From positions 372,001 to 436,000 of the forward strand of contig NZ_CP088247.1 of assembly GCF_021117295.1 (NCBI RefSeq): DNA of 64,000 bases, given 5' to 3'. Position 1 is the first letter of the stretch. Each line of letters starts with the position of its first letter. Shown one piece after another: positions 8,551-16,635 of the stretch. This stretch comes from Methylorubrum sp. B1-46. Its GTDB lineage: Bacteria; Pseudomonadota; Alphaproteobacteria; Rhizobiales; Beijerinckiaceae. The translations under genes and the position numbers were made by a program. Below the pieces are notes generated by a model. The model searched no databases and had not been told where the DNA came from. It saw only the letters and a list, made by a program, of their open reading frames with translations.

Positions 8551-9188
8551 AGGAGCCTCCCCTTGCGGCGAGCGAAATCGATAGGATCTTGGTCTTTCTT
8601 CTGCAAATTGCAGGTTGCGCACAAAATCTGCAAATTATTCGGCCAATTAGTCCCGCCCCTTGCGAGAGGAACGATATGATCGACGTGATATTTATTTTTG
8701 AGTTCTATCTTGCAATATGCGCACTTGCTCGATTGTTGCTTGAGTATCCTGCCTATGTCCTTCAAAGAATGGGTGCCGTCCGCCCCTTTCTTTCGAGCCT
8801 TCCGGTTTCTCGACGACTTTAGCCAAGGATCGGGATTTCTCTTGTAATTGTCGCGCTGGCGACCCAATATTTTTTCCCTATTTCGCTCGTAGTTCTCGCG
8901 CCTTTTGCCGAGATATGCCTCAGGGTTTCGGGCGACTCTCTCTTTGAAAATTTCGTATTGCCGTTGTGATCTGAGCTTCCAGCTTTCCCGGCTTTTTGCT
9001 TTCACATCGTCGCGCAAACCGCGCAGGCGACAGCATTCAAGGCATGACCCGTTGGACGTCTGCCGGAGCGCCATATGCCCGTTACGGTGTAAAGGGCGGA
9101 CCAATTTTAGGCCGCCGTGGCGGAGTAAAACCAGGCCACGGACTGCGGACAGCCTGAACGATGAAGGGGCCCGATCGGGCCTCTTCAT
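8547..9188 (-). CDS. HNH endonuclease, 5' end replaced by IS21 sequence
   Basis: The C-terminal HNH domain is intact: CAYC, then HVDHIVPLARGG, then NLQILCATCN, giving the zinc Cys pairs and the catalytic His. The middle is a Lys/Arg/Tyr-rich helical repeat typical of phage HNH proteins, preceded by a treble-clef-like segment (NGSCLECCRL). Genuine gene sequence begins at 9087; everything upstream lies inside the IS end, so the present N-terminal 34 or so codons are foreign. The native start is lost. The catalytic domain could still be made from an internal or IS-borne start. It overlaps the helicase start by four bases. Confidence 0.7.
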   Translation of the reverse strand: MKRPDRAPSSFRLSAVRGLVLLRHGGLKLVRPLHRNGHMALRQTSNGSCLECCRLRGLRDDVKAKSRESWKLRSQRQYEIFKERVARNPEAYLGKRRENYERNREKILGRQRDNYKRNPDPWLKSSRNRKARKKGADGTHSLKDIGRILKQQSSKCAYCKIELKNKYHVDHIVPLARGGTNWPNNLQILCATCNLQKKDQDPIDFARRKGRLL

Positions 9189-9209
9189 CGTTTGTCGCGG
9201 ATCGTGAGG

Positions 9210-10052
9210 TCAGGCTGGCCGGATCTCGCCCGTCGCGGGATCAGGGTCATCAAGGGTGGCCTGGTTTTGCTCCGCCCTGTCTGTGCGGCCCCGCCGGCTG
9301 CGGGAGGATCTGAGGCGGTAGCTGTCTCCGTTCAGGCTCAGGATGCTGACGTGATGGGTCAGCCGATCCAGCAGCGCACCGGTCAGCCGCTCCGAGCCCA
9401 GGACCGAGGTCCAGTCCTCGAACGGAAGGTTCGAGGTCACCACCGTCGAGCCGCGCTCGTAGCGCTGGGACAGGACCTCGAACAAAAGCTCGGCCCCCGT
9501 CGGCGACAGCGGCACGTAGCCGAGTTCATCGACAATCAGCAACTTCACCGCGGCCAGCTCCCTCTGAAGCCGGAGCAGGCGGCGCTCGTCACGCGCCTCC
9601 ATGAGCTGGTTGACCAGCGAGGCCGCCGTGGTGAACGTGACCGAGAAGCCCTTCTGGCAGGCTGCCAGTCCGAGAGCCAGGGCGATGTGCGTCTTGCCGG
9701 TGCCGGAGTTGCCGAGCGCGATGACGTTCTCCCGACCGAGGACGTAGCCGCAGCGCGCCAGCTCCAGCACGAGCATCTTGTTCAGGCTCGGGATGGCGGC
9801 GAAGTCGAAGGTGTCGAGGCTCTTCACCGCCGGGAAGCGTGCCGCCCGGATCCGGCGCTCGACCATGCGCCGTTCGCGGTCGATCAGTTCCAGCTCAACC
9901 AGCCGCAGCAGATAGCGGGGGTGGTCGAGGCCGCTCCGGGCGCAGTCCCGGGCGACCTTGTCGTACTCGCGCAGGACCGTCGGCAACTTCAACTGCTTGA
10001 GGTGATGGGCGAGCAGGACGCCCGGTGTCGTCTCATCGCCGCTCACGCTCAT
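9210..10052 (-). CDS. istB: IS21 helper ATPase IstB
   Basis: AAA+ ATPase that works with the IstA transposase in target selection and strand transfer. The 280-residue product has Walker A GNSGTGKTH (114-122) and Walker B LLIVDELGYV (about 170-180), with the family signature SNLPFEDW near 225. The start is the ATG at 10052, which overlaps the istA stop as ATGA, the usual IS21 coupling. The open frame extends further upstream only by overlapping istA. Confidence 0.95.
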   Translation of the reverse strand: MSVSGDETTPGVLLAHHLKQLKLPTVLREYDKVARDCARSGLDHPRYLLRLVELELIDRERRMVERRIRAARFPAVKSLDTFDFAAIPSLNKMLVLELARCGYVLGRENVIALGNSGTGKTHIALALGLAACQKGFSVTFTTAASLVNQLMEARDERRLLRLQRELAAVKLLIVDELGYVPLSPTGAELLFEVLSQRYERGSTVVTSNLPFEDWTSVLGSERLTGALLDRLTHHVSILSLNGDSYRLRSSRSRRGRTDRAEQNQATLDDPDPATGEIRPA

Positions 10053-11548
10053 GCCGCCACCTCCGGCACCAGCACCGTGTAGTCGGCGGCCATCGTCGCG
10101 CGCACCGCAGGCCGGGGCAGATGCGGGTAGGCCGACAAGTCGAGCCGAGGCGGCCGCCGTTCGAGACGGGCCAGCGCGATCAACTTGACCGCATCGAAGC
10201 CAATCGCCCCGAGCCGGATCGCCTCGGTGACGGCCCAGGCCACGAGGTCCTTCGGCATCGCCTCCATCAGGCGCAGCACCTGGATGAACTCGCGCTTGCC
10301 GCGGTTGCCCATGCGCGCCTCCAGAAGGTGGCGCAGGTGCTGGAACGCCTCGGGCAGATCCCAGCCCTGGAGTGCCGCGGCTTGGTCGAGGGCGTTCGGC
10401 TTGGTCTCGATCAGCGCGAGGTAGTGCAGAGGTTCGGCGACGAAAACGCCGCTGCCGTAGCTGCGCGGGTGCCGGGCGATCTCGACCCCCGCACACAGGA
10501 TCACGACTTCCTCGACGAAGCCCTTCACCAGCACGTCCCGGAAGCCGTAGGTGGTCGGCACCGAGTAGTCGTTGCCGCGATAGCGCACCAGCGCGGTCGA
10601 CGAGACGCGCCCGGCCCTCTTCTCGCACGGCTCCAGCGGCACCGCCGGCAGGGCTCGCAGAACCACTCGATCGGCCATGAGCCGCGTTCCGATGCTCTCG
10701 GGATGCCGCCCGGCGCACTCGTTCTGCCGAGCTCGGCAGCGGCGCTCCAGGTCAGCGTTCAGCGCCTCGAACGAGGCCGCCTCCGGAGCCGGGGTCATGA
10801 AGTGGGACCGGGCGAACTTGACCAGCCCCTCGACCTTGCCCTTGTCGTTGCCCCTGCCCGGACGGCCGAAGCGATCCCGGAACAGGCAGTGGCTCACCAA
10901 CTCGGTGAAGGCGCGCGTACGCTCACGCTGTCCGTCGCCGCAGATCTTGGCCACTGCGATTTTGGTGTTGTCGTACAGGATCGACAGAGGCACGCCGCCG
11001 AAGAAGGCGAAGGCGGCGACATGCCCGTCGAGAAAAGCTTCGGTGGTCTCCCGCGGATACGCCTTCACGAAGCAGGCGTCGGAGTGCGGCAGATCCATGC
11101 AGAAGAAATGGATCTTGCGGCGCACGCCAGCGATGGTGGCGACCGCCTCGCCAAAATCGACCTGGGCATGGCCGGGCGGGTGGGCGAGCGGCACGAAAGT
11201 CTCCTGCCCCCGTGCTCGGCAGATCCGTACGTGGTCCTTCACCACGGTATAGCCACCGGCATAGCCGTGCTCGTCGCGTAGGCGCTCGAAGATCCGCTTG
11301 GCCGTATGGCGTTGCTTGAGCGGTGCAGTCCGGTCCGCCTCAAGGATCGCCGCGATCACTGGCAGAAGAGGCCCGAGCTTCGGCTTCTCGACCGGCTTCG
11401 AGCGTGTGTAGCCCGGCGGCAACGAGAACCGACACATCTTGGCGATCGTCTCTCGGCTCAACCCGAAGACCCGAGCCGCCTCACGCCGGGACTGGCCCTC
11501 GATGAACACGAACTGCCGAACGGCTGCGTAGACTTCCACGACGAACAT
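10049..11548 (-). CDS. istA: IS21 transposase IstA
   Basis: DDE transposase of the IS21 family. From the ATG at 11548 (AGGAG six bases upstream) the protein has 499 residues. An N-terminal HTH (about 18-40, SRREAARVFGLSRETI) is followed by a retroviral-integrase-like core with D131 (AQVDFGE), D193 (LYDNTK) and E240 (KGKVEGLVK), then a C-terminal DNA-binding region. The reading frame is intact, so the element may be active. Confidence 0.95.
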   Translation of the reverse strand: MFVVEVYAAVRQFVFIEGQSRREAARVFGLSRETIAKMCRFSLPPGYTRSKPVEKPKLGPLLPVIAAILEADRTAPLKQRHTAKRIFERLRDEHGYAGGYTVVKDHVRICRARGQETFVPLAHPPGHAQVDFGEAVATIAGVRRKIHFFCMDLPHSDACFVKAYPRETTEAFLDGHVAAFAFFGGVPLSILYDNTKIAVAKICGDGQRERTRAFTELVSHCLFRDRFGRPGRGNDKGKVEGLVKFARSHFMTPAPEAASFEALNADLERRCRARQNECAGRHPESIGTRLMADRVVLRALPAVPLEPCEKRAGRVSSTALVRYRGNDYSVPTTYGFRDVLVKGFVEEVVILCAGVEIARHPRSYGSGVFVAEPLHYLALIETKPNALDQAAALQGWDLPEAFQHLRHLLEARMGNRGKREFIQVLRLMEAMPKDLVAWAVTEAIRLGAIGFDAVKLIALARLERRPPRLDLSAYPHLPRPAVRATMAADYTVLVPEVAA

Positions 11549-11648
11549 CCTCGGCTCCTCTCGAAAGAGAAGCCTCTCCACTGGCCGGCTTTTACACCGC
11601 CCGCATCAGCACAAAGCCGACGCTCCAGTGGATGGTTTTGTCACCGCC

Positions 11649-12350
11649 CTACACAACCGCCCGAGCTGAGCAGAACATGCACTCGACGGCGCCCTTCTTG
11701 GTCGGGTCGTCGTGCAGCCGCGCGGGCGGGGCGTCGAGCGCCACGATGCGTTCGATCCGCGCGATGATGGCGAGGCAGAACGCGGGATCGTACTCGACCC
11801 GCTCGGCGTGGATCTCGTCGGTGTTCTTGTTGACGACGAGGTAGAGCCCGCGGCGCAGACCCTCGGCGTGCATGTAGAGTTGCAACTGCGCGTGATGCTC
11901 GGGCTTCGTTTCGCGCACCGGCCCCTTCACAATCGCCTTGAACGATTTGTCGTTGGCCGACTTCGTTTCCACGACGTGCGGGGTCTCAGGCGCCTCGGGC
12001 AGACCGGTCGCGACCGCATCCATCTTGCCGCGGATGTGCCCGCCGGCCAGTTCGACACGAAATTGCTTGCCGGTGGTCTCGTCGATCTCGAACACGTCGC
12101 AGCCGATCATGCGCAGCATGTCGAGCAAGCGGCGCTCGTAGACGTTGCCGGTCTCGAAGATGCGCTGGCGCTGGCCGGTGGCGGGCTCGGGTGCGGCGCA
12201 CCAACGGAATTGGTAAAACAGCGCCCGGTCGCAGGGGTGGATCACCTGAGACATCGACACGCCGAGGCTGTCGCCGTTGCGGGCGGCAGCCACGTAGGCG
12301 GCGTCGATGGCGGCGACGGTGTGCGAGAGGGGGGCGGGAATGGCGGCCAT
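11649..12350 (-). CDS. Cas4/RecB-like PD-(D/E)XK nuclease, 3' end truncated by IS21
   Basis: Exonuclease of the RecB/Cas4 type, probably generating single strands for phage recombination. Catalytic residues D111 (GKMDAV) and E128-x-K130 (VVETKSA) are present. C40, C224 and C227 fit three ligands of a Cas4-like Fe-S cluster. Translation reaches C-terminal ECMFCSARAVV and stops at a TAG supplied by the IS end, so the final Cys expected just after this motif is missing. The nuclease core is intact, but cluster loss may destabilise it. It starts one base after the DEDD exonuclease stop (TGATG). Confidence 0.75.
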   Translation of the reverse strand: MAAIPAPLSHTVAAIDAAYVAAARNGDSLGVSMSQVIHPCDRALFYQFRWCAAPEPATGQRQRIFETGNVYERRLLDMLRMIGCDVFEIDETTGKQFRVELAGGHIRGKMDAVATGLPEAPETPHVVETKSANDKSFKAIVKGPVRETKPEHHAQLQLYMHAEGLRRGLYLVVNKNTDEIHAERVEYDPAFCLAIIARIERIVALDAPPARLHDDPTKKGAVECMFCSARAVV

Positions 12351-12934
12351 CAGGCGGCGACCTCCGACTTGCCGAGGCCGAGCAGACGGTAGGCGTCGCC
12401 GACCGCACGGGCCTGCACCTTGGCGTCAGACAGCGCCGAGTGGTGGACATCGTTGGCGCAGCGATACTCGGCAAGTGATGAGATGCCAGCGAGATCGAAG
12501 ATGGTCCGCGTGTCCCGAAGGTCGCGGAACTTCCATGGCGCCGGCACACCACACTTCTTGCAGGCGGCTTCGATCAGGACTGGATCAAAGCTTGCGCCGT
12601 GAGCCCAAATCCGAACCTCCGCCCCGCACCCGCGCAGCCAAGTCCCGAGATCGGCAAGGACTGAAGCTAACGGTTGGGCATCAGATTTAAGGAACGTCGA
12701 GGCGATTGCATCTTGTCCCTGCCCGGCCCACCAGATGACCGTCTGGGGGTCGATGGTCAGGCCGCGATCAACCGCATCGGCGAGATTGATGTTGGCCTCA
12801 AAGCAGACGCCAAGCAGTTCTGTGAACGGGTCGAACGCGACTGCGCCGATGGAAAGAATGGCAGAGCCGGGCGCTGTGCCGAGGGTTTCGATATCGACCA
12901 TCACGTGAGTGACGGCATGGGTGTCCTGTGCCAT
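12350..12934 (-). CDS. DEDD-family 3'-5' exonuclease
   Basis: RNase H-fold exonuclease acting on phage DNA or RNA. The 194-residue product has motif I MVDIETLG (D and E near residues 14-16), motif II AHGASFDPVLIE (about 116) and motif III HHSALSDAKVQAR (about 168), giving the four DEDD acidic residues and the DEDDh His. It resembles compact Rv2179c/exonuclease-VIII-like phage proteins. GGAG lies about 11 bases before the ATG. It sits between the SSB and Cas4-like genes in the recombination module. Confidence 0.8.
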   Translation of the reverse strand: MAQDTHAVTHVMVDIETLGTAPGSAILSIGAVAFDPFTELLGVCFEANINLADAVDRGLTIDPQTVIWWAGQGQDAIASTFLKSDAQPLASVLADLGTWLRGCGAEVRIWAHGASFDPVLIEAACKKCGVPAPWKFRDLRDTRTIFDLAGISSLAEYRCANDVHHSALSDAKVQARAVGDAYRLLGLGKSEVAA

Positions 12935-12976
12935 GGATCGGGTTCTCCGAACGGCTCGAAAGGGTCAGACGGGGTG

Positions 12977-13018
12977 CGGGCGACCGGCTAGAACTTCCCG
13001 GGACCGGCCGGTCGCCCG
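12977..13018. other. Intergenic stem-loop between SSB and exonuclease genes
   Basis: Perfect 12-base inverted repeat, CGGGCGACCGGC and GCCGGTCGCCCG, with an 18-base loop containing the palindrome TCCCGGGA. It has no T-run, so it is not a standard terminator. It lies in the 90-base gap after the SSB stop and could stabilise or process the polycistronic mRNA. Confidence 0.6.
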
Positions 13019-13024
13019 GCAGCG

Positions 13025-13591
13025 CTAGAACGGCACGTCGTCGTGGTTTACGGTGCGCGCCGCGCTCTGCGACGGCCGCTCCCACGGCTTGGAGCCGCCA
13101 CCGCTACCGCGAGCGGGCTGAGCCGACTGCTGCGGCCGCTGAGCCTGCGACGGCGCCTTGCTGACCGGCGGCTGGCCGGAGCGACCCTTGTAGCGCTTCA
13201 CCGCGTTGCGAGCGTCGTAGGTCTTGCCATCATCCCCCGTGCGCTCGGGCTCGATCTTGAGCGTGACGACGAGCGGCTTGAAGTGCAGATCCTCGCTGTC
13301 GGTGAGCGCACCCGTGTTCGTCGCGGTGCAAATATCGGCCAGCGCACGCTGAGCGATCTGCTGAGCCTTGGCGCTCTTGTTCCGGATGTTGAGGTTGTCC
13401 CACACCTTCCGGTTTGCGAACGGGCCGTCGATGATCTCAAGCGTGAGCCGCAGCATCTCACCGCTTTTGTTCGGCTTGATCTCGCTCTCGACGATCTGAG
13501 CGTTGTAGTCGCCCGCGGGCATCGGATCGAACGAGCCCTTCTCGTCTTCCGGCACATCGGACGGATTGAAATGCATTCCGAGGTCGGCCAT
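13025..13591 (-). CDS. Phage single-stranded-DNA-binding protein (DUF669-like)
   Basis: Binds ssDNA during phage replication and recombination. The 188-residue protein has an OB-like N-terminal part (about 1-125; PAGDYNAQIVESEIKPN is typical of the DUF669 group), a Gln/Pro/Gly-rich flexible linker and an acidic tip ending DDVPF, the partner-binding signature of SSB proteins. It starts 5 bases after the Sak4-like gene. A classical OB SSB of another subfamily is the alternative. Confidence 0.8.
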   Translation of the reverse strand: MADLGMHFNPSDVPEDEKGSFDPMPAGDYNAQIVESEIKPNKSGEMLRLTLEIIDGPFANRKVWDNLNIRNKSAKAQQIAQRALADICTATNTGALTDSEDLHFKPLVVTLKIEPERTGDDGKTYDARNAVKRYKGRSGQPPVSKAPSQAQRPQQSAQPARGSGGGSKPWERPSQSAARTVNHDDVPF

Positions 13592-13596
13592 GACGA

Positions 13597-14400
13597 TTAC
13601 TCCGCTGCGATGCGAGCCGCGTCAGCGGTCGCGAGATGGGGGAAGAACGGGGCGAGTTCGGTAAAGCCCTTGCCGGGCTCGTAGAGCGTCTTTTCAGGCA
13701 GGCCGTAGCGGTTGCCGGCGGCGTAGGCCGGGCGGCTGGTGGCATGCATCCAGACGGAGCGGCCGCCCTGCCCGATCGCCCGGTTCTTGTTGAAGCCAGC
13801 GTCTTCGGTCTTCACCGTCACGTCGGGCTTAAGCAGCAGCACGACATCGACCTCGCGCTTGAGGAAGTCGCGCGCCTTGTCGTGCAGGTCGATGTCGTAG
13901 CGCGAGTAGCCCACCGTCTCCGGATCGTCGAAGCGCTCGATCTTCGAGTGCGCGATCAGGATGATGGTCATACCTTTGTCGCGGCGAAGGGCGTTGAGGC
14001 CGTCAAGCACTTCCTGCCAGACGGCCAGGGCGTAGATGTAGCCCTTGCCGTAGCCGAAATCCTCGATCCGCTTCTTCTTGTTGCCCTTGTCGTCGCCGCG
14101 CTCGCCGGTCTCGGCCCACACGATGGGCTGCAGCGCGGTGATGCTATCGAGGACGACCGTCTTGAAGTCGTGCTCGTTGGCGTAGAGCATGCCGATCGCG
14201 TCCATCAGGTCCGCGAACGTCTCGATCTTGCCGAGCGAATGGATGTCGAGGACGCCCTCACCTTCCTCAGTTTGGAGGAACACAGGTGACTCAAACTCGG
14301 AGCTGAGCGTGGTCTTGCCGCTCTTCTCGGGTCCATACATGAGGATGGCCGGCGGACGCGGGCGCTTCCTCTGGTTCAAACTTTCCCAGGATACAGCCAC
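13597..14400 (-). CDS. Sak4-like RecA-fold ATPase (phage recombinase)
   Basis: Predicted single-strand annealing or strand-exchange protein of the Sak4 type. The 267-residue product is a single RecA-like ATPase domain with Walker A GPEKSGKTT (about 24-32), Walker B TVVLDSITAL (about 84-93) and sensor strand TIILIAHSK (about 150-158). The GTG at 14400 is chosen because AGGAGA lies seven bases upstream. Adjacency to SSB, Cas4-like and DEDD nuclease genes supports recombination. RadA/KaiC-like phage ATPases are the alternative. Confidence 0.75.
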   Translation of the reverse strand: MAVSWESLNQRKRPRPPAILMYGPEKSGKTTLSSEFESPVFLQTEEGEGVLDIHSLGKIETFADLMDAIGMLYANEHDFKTVVLDSITALQPIVWAETGERGDDKGNKKKRIEDFGYGKGYIYALAVWQEVLDGLNALRRDKGMTIILIAHSKIERFDDPETVGYSRYDIDLHDKARDFLKREVDVVLLLKPDVTVKTEDAGFNKNRAIGQGGRSVWMHATSRPAYAAGNRYGLPEKTLYEPGKGFTELAPFFPHLATADAARIAAE

Positions 14401-14451
14401 TCTTCATTCTCCTGTTGTCGCCACTGTCTTTCGACCCGCAGGGCCGGTCCG

Positions 14452-14517
14452 GGGGCACCCGAAACCAAGACAGTGAGTGGCGACCTGACCGCCCGTCGGC
14501 GGGATCTCGGGTGCCCC
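14452..14517. other. Inverted repeat in the 126-base gap before the Sak4-like gene
   Basis: GGGGCACCCGA (14452-14462) and TCGGGTGCCCC (14507-14517) are perfect 11-base inverted arms around 44 bases. A second weaker pair, CCACTGTC and GACAGTG, overlaps the outer part. No T-run follows on either strand. It may structure the leader of the recombination genes. Confidence 0.5.
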
Positions 14518-14526
14518 TCGGTGCCT

Positions 14527-15078
14527 CTAAGCGCCCAGCTCGGGGGAGGCCGACGCGGCAGCCTCCCCGTCGCCGGCACATCCCGACCGCGCCGCGGTCG
14601 TGGAACTGATGAGCTTGTCGGCGGCGAACGCAGCGATCAGCGCGGCATCCGCGCGATTGTGGTCCTTCTTCCGCTCGAAGCGCTCGGAAGTGGCAGGGAA
14701 GAGCCTGATCGCCATGGCGCGGCCGGCTTCTTTGCCAAGGTCGCCGCCGGGAAGGCGCATGTGCTTCTTCCAAGAATTCGGGGTCACGAGGTGCGTCGGC
14801 ACGCCAGAGACCGTGAGTGCGGCGCGCGCGGCGCCGTAGGCCATGCCGAGCTTGAAGCACGCGATGCTGCCGTTCTTTGGCATAGCGTGGACCTGCTCGA
14901 TGACAGCGATCGTCGGCCCCATCTGCTTGATCCGGCGCACGAGTGCGGCGGTGTCGATCTCGCCGCCCGCGGTCGGCATGTCTTCGACAGCGACGCGATC
15001 AGGAGCAGACGGGAAGTAGAAGGCGACAGCGCCGGTCAGTCCGGGGTCGATCGCGACAATGCAGGTCTCGGCGCTCAT
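14527..15078 (-). CDS. RuvC-like Holliday-junction resolvase
   Basis: Resolves branched DNA before packaging. The 183-residue RNase H-fold protein has D11 (AIDPGLTGAV), E61 (VIEQVHAMP), and D139 with D144 (KKDHNRADAALIA), the four acidic residues of the RuvC active site. The ATG at 15078 overlaps the stop of the upstream HTH gene (ATGA); a longer in-frame start at 15126 would lie inside that gene. The C-terminal 25 residues are low-complexity. Confidence 0.85.
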   Translation of the reverse strand: MSAETCIVAIDPGLTGAVAFYFPSAPDRVAVEDMPTAGGEIDTAALVRRIKQMGPTIAVIEQVHAMPKNGSIACFKLGMAYGAARAALTVSGVPTHLVTPNSWKKHMRLPGGDLGKEAGRAMAIRLFPATSERFERKKDHNRADAALIAAFAADKLISSTTAARSGCAGDGEAAASASPELGA

Positions 15079-15575
15079 GCGCGTGCCTCCTCGGCGAGAA
15101 GCTTCTTGCCGCGGTCCAGCGCACACCAGCCGGACGACGGGCGGTATCCGTGCTGGGCGATGATGTCCTCAAGCCGGACGCCTTTTGGCCGAGCATGATA
15201 GGCGCGTGCGAGGTTCAGGGCCTTGGCGCGCGACTTGGCCGCCCGCTGATCCCGCGATGTCTCGACGATGATGCCCTTGGCCAGCAGACGCTTACGTGTC
15301 CGAGACACGATGACTTCCATGCTGTTTGCCGACGAATATCCGTGCCTCTCCGCAAGGTCCTCACGGGCACGCAAGCCTGGATTGGCGTACCACTCGCGCA
15401 GGTCATCCGCGCTCAAGCGGCTAACCTTGTAAAATGCGCCCTTTTCGCCGAGGTAGCGCCTGACCGTTTCGCGGTTTCGGCCGAGACGCCGAGCTATGGC
15501 GGCCTGATGCAGACCGGCTTCAGCTAGCCGGTGCATCTCGCGGACTTCGGTCGTCTTGACCGGGGAACGGCTCAT
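15075..15575 (-). CDS. HTH-domain phage regulatory or DNA-binding protein
   Basis: The 166-residue product has an N-terminal resolvase-like helix-turn-helix (about 8-42, TEVREMHRLAEAGLHQAAIARRLGRNRETVRRYL in outline). A basic second half contains a possible second HTH (LEDIIAQHGYRP). It is coupled by 4-base overlaps on both sides. Likely a DNA-binding regulator of the early operon; the target is unknown. Confidence 0.65.
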   Translation of the reverse strand: MSRSPVKTTEVREMHRLAEAGLHQAAIARRLGRNRETVRRYLGEKGAFYKVSRLSADDLREWYANPGLRAREDLAERHGYSSANSMEVIVSRTRKRLLAKGIIVETSRDQRAAKSRAKALNLARAYHARPKGVRLEDIIAQHGYRPSSGWCALDRGKKLLAEEARA

Positions 15576-15754
15576 CGCACGTCCCCCTTGCCCTGGCGCT
15601 CAAGAGCGTCGGCTTCAGCGTCAAGCGTATCGGCCTGCCGCTTCAATTCGTCGGCCATCTTCTTCATGCCGAACGCCTTCACGAAGAGGCTTTCGGCCTG
15701 CGCGCGCAGATGAGAGGCGCGCCAACGCTTCCATGACCATTGAAGAAAGATCAC
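15572..15754 (-). CDS. Small hypothetical protein
   Basis: A 60-residue basic protein with a Trp/Arg-rich start and an amphipathic coiled-coil-like C-terminus (DELKRQADTLDAEADALERQ). Four-base overlaps with the genes on both sides are the main evidence that it is translated. Function unknown. Confidence 0.5.
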   Translation of the reverse strand: MIFLQWSWKRWRASHLRAQAESLFVKAFGMKKMADELKRQADTLDAEADALERQGKGDVR

Positions 15755-16068
15755 GCCTCACACTCCGCGTACTCAAGATCCGAAAATTCAGCGTCGATTG
15801 CGTTCTGAAAAAGCGCGACGCGCTCGCGCTGCTCTCGACGGCTGGCCTCGCAAAGCCATGCCGGAGGGTTGCGCATGCCGCGGAGGACGAAGGTCGCGCC
15901 GTACATCGTGAAGATCGGCCCGAGCCACTTCAGCGAAGGCGACGCCTCACCGCTGAACCACTTCTCAACGCTGCGGACCGGTGCGCCCAGGTTCTGCGCA
16001 ACGAGCGCGGCCGGCTTGATCGGATGGACCCGACGCCATTCGTCCACCCAAAGTTGGGTATCGAACAT
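15751..16068 (-). CDS. Small HTH-like hypothetical protein
   Basis: From the ATG at 16068 the product has 105 residues. A segment resembling an atypical helix-turn-helix (PAALVAQNLGAPVRSVEKWFSGEA) is followed by a hydrophobic stretch (LGPIFTMYGATFVLRGM). An in-frame ATG at 16104 is an alternative start. The stop overlaps the next gene's ATG. It resembles phage proteins that pair an XRE-like fold with a short C-terminus; function unknown. Confidence 0.55.
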   Translation of the reverse strand: MFDTQLWVDEWRRVHPIKPAALVAQNLGAPVRSVEKWFSGEASPSLKWLGPIFTMYGATFVLRGMRNPPAWLCEASRREQRERVALFQNAIDAEFSDLEYAECEA

Positions 16069-16174
16069 CCCAACCTTGCGGAATTTAGACCCAGAATTTC
16101 GCATGCTCTTCCCCGATGCTGTGTGCATTGAGGATGACGGCGCGAAAGGAAGCGCGATGAGAGAGGAGGTCATT

Positions 16175-16495
16175 TCAGGATTGCCCGGTCAGGCGGATCG
16201 GGAACGCGAGGCACGCGATGGAAGCGACCGGACGGCTGGCACCGAGAAGGTCGCGAAACAGGCTCCCGGAAAGGAGCGATCGGCCCTGGCAGGCCAATCG
16301 CTCAAGTCTCTGGGAGGAAACGGGCTGAGCAGCCCAAGCCTCGGCGGAACGCGAAACACCAGCCGCCGAGAGGATGACGCCCAAGGCTCTGGCAGGCCGA
16401 AGGCGAAGGACGGAGCGGCCGAGATGGGCCGCAGAGCATGGCGCCGGCTCGTGCGAATGCACGGCTGGCTGGAACAGGGTGGGTGAGGCGGTCAT
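16175..16495 (-). CDS. Hypothetical protein of the early operon
   Basis: A 106-residue product without a recognised domain, moderately hydrophobic and Arg-rich. The main support is translational coupling: its ATG at 16495 overlaps the stop of the preceding small gene as ATGA, a pattern repeated along this operon. The opposite-strand frame is also open, so coding potential is less certain than for its neighbours. Confidence 0.4.
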   Translation of the reverse strand: MTASPTLFQPAVHSHEPAPCSAAHLGRSVLRLRPARALGVILSAAGVSRSAEAWAAQPVSSQRLERLACQGRSLLSGSLFRDLLGASRPVASIACLAFPIRLTGQS

Positions 16496-16635
16496 CTCGC
16501 CACGCTCCAAGGCATCAGATGCAGCTCGCCACGCGAGGCGGCGGTTCGAAGCTCCGCAAGCCCGCCGAGAACGGCGATCGTGACGAGCGCAGCGGCGGCG
16601 ACGTAGCCGAGGCGTACGAGGATGGGAGCGGTCAT
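16492..16635 (-). CDS. Tiny single-pass membrane protein
   Basis: A 47-residue product with one predicted transmembrane helix (about residues 6-28, VRLGYVAAAALVTIAVLGGLA) and a short basic C-terminus. It overlaps the Cro-like stop and the next start by ATGA at both ends. It could be a holin-like, superinfection-exclusion or host-takeover peptide; nothing distinguishes these. Confidence 0.55.
   Translation of the reverse strand: MTAPILVRLGYVAAAALVTIAVLGGLAELRTAASRGELHLMPWSVAR

Larger units (their letters stand above)
9088..11655 (-). mobile_element. IS21-family insertion sequence (istA-istB)
   Basis: A 2,568-bp element transcribed leftward. The ends are imperfect inverted repeats: the left begins TGTAAAGGGCGG (9088), and the right on the minus strand begins TGTGTAGGGCGG (to 11655), matching at 10 of 12 bases and starting with the TGT typical of IS21. 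It contains istA and istB with a 4-base overlap, and a near-perfect 36-base palindrome (9157-9192) after istB. No target duplication is visible (left flank ...GTTACGG, right flank ACCGCCC...). Both flanking phage genes are truncated, implying a deletion accompanied or followed insertion. Confidence 0.85.

Noticed and set aside
9192..11281. Long plus-strand frames within the IS element
   Set aside because: They are shadows of istA/istB, which carry all catalytic motifs on the minus strand.
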